DNA of 64,000 bases from Cololabis saira (lineage: Eukaryota > Chordata > Actinopteri > Beloniformes > Belonidae), in assembly GCF_033807715.1 (NCBI RefSeq), contig NC_084601.1:651001-715000 (forward strand), read 5' to 3'. A program made the translations under genes and the position numbers. Below the pieces are notes generated by a model. That model searched no databases. It saw only the letters and a list, made by a program, of their open reading frames with translations, and was not told where the DNA came from. Below, in pieces: positions 57,054-64,000 of the stretch (position 1 is the first letter of the stretch; each line of letters begins with the position of its first letter).

Positions 57054-57215
57054 CAGAACTCCTGAAGCTGTTACAATGGAGACACAGAGAGCTGCTGCTC
57101 CGTCTGCCTGTGTTGACTGTCCCCTGTGCTGCTGTTCTTAGAAATAAATTTGCAGATCCTGACTTCCTGGTGCCTGGTGTCTTCCTGCTTCTGTGAGCAA
57201 CCATCTTAAAGTCGC
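57054..57215 (+). pseudogene. Intronless duplicate of the 56.5-kb exons
   Basis: 57,054-57,141 joins the two upstream exon-like pieces exactly at the GT/AG borders (CAATG|GAGACAC), then continues past GTTCTTAG with AAATAAATTTGCAG instead of the GTGCG found in the upstream copy. This is the structure expected of a copy made from spliced RNA. No poly(A) tail or clear target duplication was identified. Confidence 0.65.
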
Positions 57216-58884
57216 TACACAATCAAATACTCACTTCTGAGGATGGTTTCTTCCTTTGTTTCTCCTGAATCACTTGATGAGTGCGTAAACTTGTAATGAA
57301 GTCGAAGCAAACCTGCATCTCTTCAAGTCATGCAAGAACATCAGGGATCTTTGGTGATGAAATACACAGATATTCGACTACTTTTTTTTTTAATTACATG
57401 GCGAACATATGTAGATTGGTTATGGTGTTTATGCAGCTTGTATTCGTCATTCTGGCCAAATAATTTGGTTTTAAAATGAAGAGCAGCGTTTTGATGCCCT
57501 GGAGTCATCCAAGGCGCTTCGGAAGACATTCATTGATCATGCAGATCTGTGAAATAGGTGCTTTTTTATAAGTCTATGCTTCACCCAATGCTCCAAATCA
57601 TGTTAATCTTAACACCCCCTTTTTCCAGGAGGTTGTGGTCTGGTTGTTTTGGTCCACCCCGTAGTCCAATTACTGTGTTCAGACCGGATGAAATGAATTA
57701 CACAAACCAGGCAGTCAAGTTGATATAAACTTAACTTCATGAAATATACATTGAGCGCATAACCAATAATCTTCAAAAAAATCTAAATGTTTAACCCCTG
57801 AAAAATGTTAATTTCAAATTCTTAGTGGATCATTTTGAGTTAACGGGAAACCCGGTTTTCACAAACAACCCACTTCCTTCACTTTATTTTTTGCATTTAA
57901 ACATCCTCTTGATAGTAATGGGTTAAACTTGTTCCTGAGGCTTAACTTGTGTCCCTCTATGTCTCATTTGTTTAAGTGGTGTTTTCATCGGAGAACAGCA
58001 AAGCCAATCATCTTAATGCAAAAAGAAAGATGAGATAAAAGAGAAAGAGGACAAAAAGCAGGTGAGTTTGATTTCTGATTGAGTGATGTTCTGAACACAC
58101 CGATGAAGTAGTGACACCGGAGGTTAAATGAAAGCTGTAGGAGTCCAAAAAGCTGCTTTTAAATTCAATCTGCAGTGATGAGCAAGCAGAGAACTACTGC
58201 TGATGGTACTAAGATGAGATAGTGAAAACTGTTTTATATGTATTCATTCTTCTTCTCTCAGATTAAGATTACTGTCTGATTATGGAGAGGTTATTTCTGT
58301 CACGAGGAAAATACAGATTTAAAGTTTAAACTGAAAATTCAATATCACACATTTTGCCAAAGCTGTTGCAATTCCCACAGAAATCCAAATGTCAGCAAGC
58401 AAGTCAAAAAGAGAAATCGCAGAAGTGGATGCAGCTTTGCTCCAGTGCTTTCCAAACTTTCCTGTCAACATAGAAAAATATTCGTTTGATCTGCTTATGT
58501 CACCCTCTGAAAATAACGGCTCAAGTCGTACTCAGTTTTTCCAGAAAACTAAAGGAGCAAAACCAAATATTTGATTCAGTTGTTTTTGCACTTTGAAAAA
58601 CTCGACAGAGTATGACTTAGACCATTATTTTAAGAGGGTGGCGTTATGCGGGTTTGCCTGTTATTTTCTTTCCATAGGAGGATAGATGCACAAAATTCCC
58701 AAAGTCATTAAATAAAGGGAAAATAATAAAGCCCTTGTGCAGAATATCTGAAGTTTACACAGAGAAATTACACAAGGAGTTTGAAGATTTTAACTCAAAG
58801 AACAAAATCAAAGGGATCTTATCCCCAAATGAACAAATTCCTCCAATCCGATCTGCGACCTCAGAAAAAGCTGGAGGCATACAT
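57216..58884. other. Low-copy non-coding sequence
   Basis: No gene or repeat supported; the 61-codon frame at 58,389-58,574 has no recognisable domain. Confidence 0.4.
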
Positions 58885-58885
58885 A

Positions 58886-60457
58886 CCGTATTTTCGCGAC
58901 CATAAGGCGCAACTTTTTTTTTTTTTTTTTTTTTTTTAAATGTGCCGGGCGCCTTAAGAAACGGTGCGCCGTGTCTATTACCTGAATTACGGTAATGTAA
59001 GGCCGGCCACCATGTGAATGGTAAAAAGAGAAGGGGGCGGGTGAAACCCCCGTGAGTTGCGACGTGAATGAGACTCCACTGAGCTGATTAATGCGAAACA
59101 GATGATGAAAACGTTTAAGGATTTGCTTGATGTGTAAAGTGAAATAAAATACAATCAAACTAAGTTTTGCTTCCGCTCTATTTAAATAAGCACACTTGTT
59201 CTGCAGCGCGCGTGTGTTTTGCATGTCGGGAACCGAGGAAGCACCTGCCGTGGGTTTGCGGGTCCGATCGCCGGTTCCCTGGGGCAGATCCGGCTGAAAT
59301 TCCGGTGCTCTTTCCCCGGGAGCCCTTACAACAGTGCAGGCGGGCTCCTCCGGTCCCGGCTGGTCGGAACCGTCCACGTTCCCCGGTTAAAGCAGCGGCT
59401 GGAGCAGCGTGGTGATGGGCGCTGCTGCAGCCGACTTCCTGGTTCCCCAAGCGGGGTCCGATGACCTGGTTCCCGGCCGCTTTGCGAGCAGAGATTTTAG
59501 GGGTCAGGAGCCGCCAGGCTCCCGCCGCGGGTTTGCCGGGCCAGGGCGCACCATCCCCGGGGCAGATCCGGCCGAAATGCCGCTGGTCTTTCCCCGGGAG
59601 CCCCTGCTCCCATACAGGTGGGTGGCTTCGGTGTCGGCCGGTCCGAACAGGTCACATTCCCGGTTAAAGCCGCTGTGACGCGCGCTGCTGCAACCCGACT
59701 TCCAGGTTCCCGAAGCTGGATCAGATCAAATTCTCCTGGTTCCCACCCGCTTTAGGAGCAGGGATTTCAGGGGTCTGTCCCAGGTCGGATCAACTTCACC
59801 CTGCGAGATTTTCAGGCAAATCTGTCGGTTTGATCTCCGGTAACCAAGATGCAGAGGATGCGCTCAGGAGCCGCCAGGCTCCCGCCGCGGGTTTGCCGGG
59901 CCAGGGCGCACCATCCCCGGGGCAGATCCGGCCGAAATGCCGCTGGTCTTTCCCCGGGAGCCCCTGCTCCCATACAGGTGGGTGGCTTCGGTCCCAGCCG
60001 GTCCGAACAGGTCACATTCCCGGATAAAGCCGCTGTGACGCGCGCTGCTCCACCCCGCTGGGGAGAGACGGGCTCTGCGCGGTGGAGGATCCGCACAACG
60101 GGGTATGAAAAGTTTATTTACTGTTGTGCAGAAAGTGACTGACACCGAGGAAATTCGGACTGGCGCAGCTGAATTAGCGGAGCTCTTTAATGCAGAAACA
60201 GAGGTTTTGCTCCCGCTCTATTTTTTAAATAAGCGCTTGTGTGCTTGTGTGTGCGTTCTGCATGTGTGTGCGTTCTGCAGCGGGTGTGTGTGTGTTTTCC
60301 GGCCGGCGTGTTTTGCGGCACGCGTGTGTGCAGCTCTGCTCTGTAGACTGCGCCTTTTGGGTCGGTGCGCCATATGTATGTTTTAAATCTAAAAATGACA
60401 CACAAAAATGAGGGTGCGCCTTTCCACACGGTGCGCCGAATGGTCGCGAAAATACGG
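58886..60457. mobile_element. TIR element with CCGTATTTTCGCGACCAT ends, 1.57 kb
   Basis: The terminal CCGTATTTTCGCGACCAT is inverted at 60,440-60,457, with TA on each side (58,884-58,885 and 60,458-60,459). The interior starts with a T homopolymer (58,914-58,937). It holds G/C-rich repeats of about 180 bp: 59,504-59,690 and 59,864-60,045 almost identical, a diverged relative at 59,220-59,410. No transposase. TA duplication would fit an IS630/Tc1-like or related superfamily; undecided. Confidence 0.75.
59504..60045. repeat. Direct repeat pair, 360 bp apart
   Basis: CAGGAGCCGCCAGGCTCCCG begins at 59,504 and 59,864 and the copies match for about 185 bp with few substitutions. Confidence 0.9.
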
Positions 60458-60459
60458 TA

Positions 60460-60715
60460 CTATAGCCTACATGGGGGCTGGATGGGGCTGAATATAAAAC
60501 TGAACTAGTACATTCCTGTTGTGAAGTGGCAGATACAACAATGCAATCCCCTTTAATAACAGTCTGTGTTTATGAACTGAAGAGAGTAACTGCTGTAATT
60601 ATGAAGACATTTAGGATTACGTCGGAGCTAAATAACGATCAACAGGAAACATCAGCGAGTGTTCTATGGGAAGCAGGAAAAGCAGTAATGCGAGGTTAAA
60701 TAATTTCCTTTTCTT
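60460..60715. other. Low-copy non-coding sequence
   Basis: I see nothing supported here. Confidence 0.35.
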
Positions 60716-61546
60716 CAAATATGAAAAAGAAAGATAACTTAAAAACAAAGGAATTAGAATGTGAAATTAAAGCGTTAGAGGAGGCCTTCCAGACCTCTGC
60801 AGATGAACATATCCTTAATAGAATAAGGAAAACTAAGATAGAATCAAATAAAATAATTGATACAAAACGCAGTTTCTAGTACAAAGGCTTCGCCTGGAAA
60901 ACTTTGTATACGCTAACAGATCGGGGAAATATTTAGCCAATAAATTAAAAGTAAACAAGGAAAAAACAACCATTACTTCCATTAAGGATCAGGGAAGATT
61001 ACACATGACCCCTGCTTAATAAAGAGACTTTTACTGTAAACTATATTCATCACAAATCAAACCATCCGACCAATCCATCGATCAGTTTCTTGGAAGAATT
61101 AACCTGCCAAAATTACATCAGGAGCAGGTTACGAATTTAGATTTGCCGCTCTCAATAGGAGAACTCCATGAAGTTCTTCAGCATATGCCTAATAATAAAG
61201 CTCCGGGCCCGGATGGCTTTCCAGCCGAATTCTACAAGGAATTCTGGAGCATATTAGCACCAATATTTTATAAAATTATCTTAATTGTTAAGGAGAGCAA
61301 AAGTTTACCCTAAATATGAATTCTGCTAATGTTAGCCTCTTATTGAAACCGGATAAGGATCCTTTTCTTCCATCGAGCTACCGCCCAATATCATTGATAA
61401 ATGTAGATCTTAAAATAATCAGCGAAGCTCTTTCCAAACGTCTGAAAAGAGTTACCCCCTCTATTATACATCCAGATCAAACAGGCTTTATTAAGGGTAG
61501 ACATTCTTCTACTAACACTCGTAGATTACTCAATATTATAAATCAT
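60716..61546 (+). pseudogene. L1/Tx1-type LINE ORF2 fragment (RT N-terminal part)
   Basis: Plus-strand translation, with several stops, gives LDLPLSIGELHEVLQ, NNKAPGPDGFPAEFYKEFW, LLLKPDKDP, SYRPISLINVDLKIISEAL and IHPDQTGFIKGRHSSTNTRR. These are RT blocks 0-2 of L1/Tx1-group elements. Upstream 60,720-61,140 is the linker with ENFVYANRSGK-type sequence. The catalytic YxDD region and the 3' end are absent: the fragment stops at about 61,546 where a different element begins. Confidence 0.85.
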
Positions 61547-61678
61547 TCTTCTTCTTCCGGCTCTCGGCGAAGGCGACGCTTTTTCTGCTCCTCTCCCTTA
61601 TCAATCTGCCCTGCTACTGCTTTTGTCCTGTCTTGTCTTCAGAGCCTCTCCTTTTCACTCCTCCGAAACTCTACAATC

Positions 61679-63694
61679 ATGGAATTGATTAACTGGTTTC
61701 TTAGCACAATTGACCAAATTTTTGCTACGAGAAGTCAGGGGGTAAGGGAGCCCTCTTGCCCCGATGGGACATTTTTTGCTGGATACACAATGGATTCCTG
61801 GAAACATTGGAAACCGTTGTGTTTGGCGATTCTGTCTGTCGAGGACGTTGAAGATGCCTTCCTAATTAGGGCCCGAGCACTTGCAGTGCGAAGGCCCTAT
61901 TGTATCTGTAGGAATTCTTCTTCTTCTTCTTCTTATTGTTCTGACAAAAGGAAGGCCTTTTTGCCCGCCTAAACGTGCCCAAAAAGTCACCAAATTTTGC
62001 ATGCAAGTCAGGCCTGGCGAAAAATTTGATATTTAATGGTTTGCATTAATGGGCGTGGCTAAATGGCTCAACAGCGCCCCCTTGAAAACTTTGTGCCTCA
62101 AGCCCCACAATGCGGTTTGCACGAAAATCGGTACAGACCTGTATCATGTCGCAACTTAAAGAAAAGTCTCTGGGCGTCATTTCGAGAAACCGAACAGGAA
62201 GTCGGCCATTTTGAATTAATCGTGTCATTTTGGCAAAATTTATGCCTTCCTTCGGCAGTTAATACGGCCCGAACCGTAACGTTCCCCCAAGTGTGTTATA
62301 CATCAAAATGTGCGTCTCCATCCTCCGACACCACGCATTACTTTTCTCTTTCAAAAGCGTTACCGTGGCGACGCTAGACACCAAAAAGCGTGCCCACCCT
62401 TCATCTGATTGGTTCAGACAGAAAAAACTTTGCGCCTCAAGCCCCATAATACGGTTTGACGTACATGAACGAAAATCGGTACACACCTGTATCATGTCGC
62501 AACTTAAAGAAAAGTCTCTTGGCGCCGTGGCCGAAACCGAACAGGAAGTCGGCCATTTTGAACATTCTGAATTAATCGCGTAATTTTGGAGCAATATATG
62601 CCATTCCTTCGAGAATTAATACGGCCCGAACCGTATCGTGCACCCAGATGTGTTATACATCAAAATGTGTGTCTCTATCCTGCGACTACACGCATTACTT
62701 TTCTCTTTCAAAAGTGTTACCGTGGCGACGCTAGACGCCAACAAGCGCACCCCCCCTTCATCTGATTGGTCCATATTTGATAGTTCCCCAAAAGGCACCA
62801 AATTTGGCATGCAAGCCAGGCCTGGCGATAAATTTAATATTTCATGGTTTGCATTAATGGGCGTGGCAAAATGGCTCAACAGCGCCCCCTAGAATACTTT
62901 TATCTGCCATAACTTTTGAATGGTTTGACATAGGAAGTTGTGGGTGGTGTCATGGGACTCTGTATGGAGTCCTTGAGCTTCGTTGGCCTTAATTAGCCCC
63001 GCCCCTTCTTCTGATTGGTTGTCCCTTTTTTCTTCTATAACTTTTTAATGGTTTGACATAGGAAGTCGTGGGTGGTGTCATGGGACTCTGTAATGAGTCC
63101 TTAAGCTTTGTTGGCCTTAATTAGCCTCGCCCCTTCTTCTGATTGGTTGTCCCGATTTTCTGCTATAACTTTGGAATGGTTTGACATAGAGAGTCATGGG
63201 TGGTGTCATAAGATTCTGTATGGAGTCCTTGACCTTCATTAGCCTGAATTAGCCCCGCCCCTTCTTCTGATTGGTTGTCCCTTTTTTCTGCTATAACTTT
63301 TGAATGGTTTGACATAGGAAGTCGTGGGTGGGAGGTGTCATTTCTGATATGCTTATGGGGGGCGGTGGCCGTGAGTGCGAGGGCCCGTTCATCGCTGCTT
63401 GCAGCTTTAATTGGATTTATGATAGCAGGATTTCTTCTAATTGGAGTGGGGATTTTCCTGGCCTATCGACAAATGCGTAAGTCGTCGACAGCTGTTTTGG
63501 CCCTTTCTGAGCTGCCCGACGTTGCTGAGGGAATGAGCACGATGATCAACACTCAAACTTTAACGCTGGGAGAGCAAAGCCGCAAGCTGGATGCGATTCT
63601 TGAACAGAATCGCAGGCTGGCGGCGGTCTTTGAGCTCATTGGCAAGATGGAGGAAACCTTGGAGAAGTTGGAATCTCGGCTTGGCGGGAATTGA
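61679..63694 (+). pseudogene. Small membrane-anchored leader ORF upstream of gag, disrupted
   Basis: Two coding pieces, 61,679-61,867 and 63,413-63,694, are in frame with each other when the 1.54-kb repeat is set aside. Together they give about 156 codons ending at TGA. The second piece has a strongly hydrophobic segment (IAGFLLIGVGIFLAY) followed by basic QMRK, then a heptad-rich helix (LDAILEQNRRLAAVFELIGK, MEETLEKLE). So it looks like a single-pass membrane protein with a coiled coil. It precedes the gag-like frame. Function unknown; I do not recognise it as env or gag. Confidence 0.6.
61868..63408 (-). repeat. GGGCCC-ended dispersed repeat, copy 3 (complete, inverted)
   Basis: AGGGCCCGAGCACTTGCAG at the left and GGGCCCGTTCATCGCTGCTT at the right, bounded by AATT (or TAATT) at 61,864-61,867 and 63,409-63,412. 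Contains about two 466-bp-type units and four 130-bp-type units (TGGGTGGTGTCATGGGACTC). Complete reference copy for the two decayed ones at 30.4-40.0 kb. Confidence 0.85.
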
Positions 63695-63747
63695 TCACAA
63701 ATTCGTCTGTTTGGAGTCGCCATTGAGGAACCAGAGACCAGAGCCTT

Positions 63748-64000
63748 CAGGCGGAGGCTGAGGAAAGAGCTAAGAAAGCAGAACATGACTACCAGTTAGA
63801 ATTGAGGAGGTTAGAAATTGAGGCTGAAAAGGAAGTTAAATTGAAGCAAATTGAATTAGAGCTCTTGAAAGTAAAACAGTCTCATTATGTGTCCACGCCC
63901 TCCTTTGATGTTGCAAAGAATATTGCTTTGGTACCCCCCTTACGGGAGTCAGAGGTTGACTCCTATTTCAGTGTCTTCGAGCGAATAGCGCTGTCTTTGA
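63748..64000 (+). CDS. Ty3/gypsy-like gag, N-terminal part (partial at window end)
   Basis: Open frame with a charged heptad stretch (ELRRLEIEAEKEVKLKQIEL) followed by SFDVAKNIALVPPLRE and VDSYFSVFERIALSL, the start of a SCAN-like gag capsid region as seen in fish gypsy elements. No in-frame ATG is visible before the stretch, so the true start lies upstream in another frame or has been lost. Runs off the window. Confidence 0.6.

Larger units (their letters stand above)
61547..64000 (+). mobile_element. 5' part of a Ty3/gypsy-like retrotransposon, interrupted, open at window end
   Basis: Leader sequence from 61,547, a leader ORF beginning at ATG 61,679, then a gag-like coding start at about 63,748 running off the window. 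A GGGCCC-ended repeat (61,868-63,408) interrupts the leader ORF. Assignment rests on the gag phrase FDVAKNIALVPP and the FERIA region, which I recognise from fish gypsy gag proteins. The 5' LTR is not identified. Confidence 0.65.

Overview
This is vertebrate nuclear DNA, almost certainly from a ray-finned (teleost) fish. The sequence shows AT-rich background, very long CA and TA microsatellites, no operon-like packing, and a dense mix of Tc1/mariner, hAT, PIF-Harbinger-like, TTAA-flanked, BEL/Pao, Ty3/gypsy, L1/Tx1-like, L2/CR1-like and tyrosine-recombinase (DIRS/Ngaro-like) elements, plus a tRNA-derived SINE. I found no intact host protein-coding gene. The only recognisable host coding sequence is a decayed C-terminal piece of a Toll-like receptor TIR domain (17,946-18,173, minus strand). 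Most long open frames here are shadows of simple repeats or transposons.

Layout. 0-6.9 kb: low-copy sequence with a 31-bp minisatellite, a CA/TA/TG microsatellite and a 1.4-kb TTAA-flanked DNA element. 6.95-12.03 kb: first copy (minus strand) of a decayed tyrosine-recombinase retroelement filled with internal tandem arrays. 12-23.5 kb: mostly non-coding, with small DNA transposons, the TLR relic and an L2/CR1-like fragment. 23.5-30.4 kb: a TTAA element nested in an older repeat, then a broken BEL/Pao retrotransposon (minus) carrying a SINE. 30.4-40.0 kb: two head-to-tail copies of a GGGCCC-ended repeat. The second is split by an hAT element with an open 643-aa transposase, which itself contains a Harbinger-like element containing a smaller MITE, and by a 2.3-kb poly(A)-tailed insertion with a 25-bp target duplication. 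41.0-44.24 kb: a dead Sleeping Beauty-type Tc1 relic with a solo LTR inside it, six bases from an open, TA-flanked Tc1 element. 44.26-49.84 kb: second, structurally more complete copy of the tyrosine-recombinase retroelement, with split direct repeats. 49.8-58.9 kb: low-copy sequence, an inverted second copy of a Harbinger-like element, a TIR element with a nested MITE, and a spliced-looking duplicate. 58.9-64 kb: a TIR element with internal 360-bp repeats, an L1/Tx1-like RT fragment, and the leader plus gag start of a Ty3/gypsy element interrupted by a third GGGCCC-ended repeat.

The most unusual system is the pair of tyrosine-recombinase retroelements at 7-12 and 44-50 kb. Both carry fossil RT, RNase H and recombinase fragments with the same lesions, and both have an expanded GATGGC array where the RNase H core should be. 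Both also carry a dispersed short inverted motif (stem, CCCGG core, stem) whose stems change in a compensatory way from unit to unit. Copy B has the A1-B1-A2-B2 terminal layout expected of Ngaro-type elements, so the family probably moved as a non-autonomous element after its genes had died.
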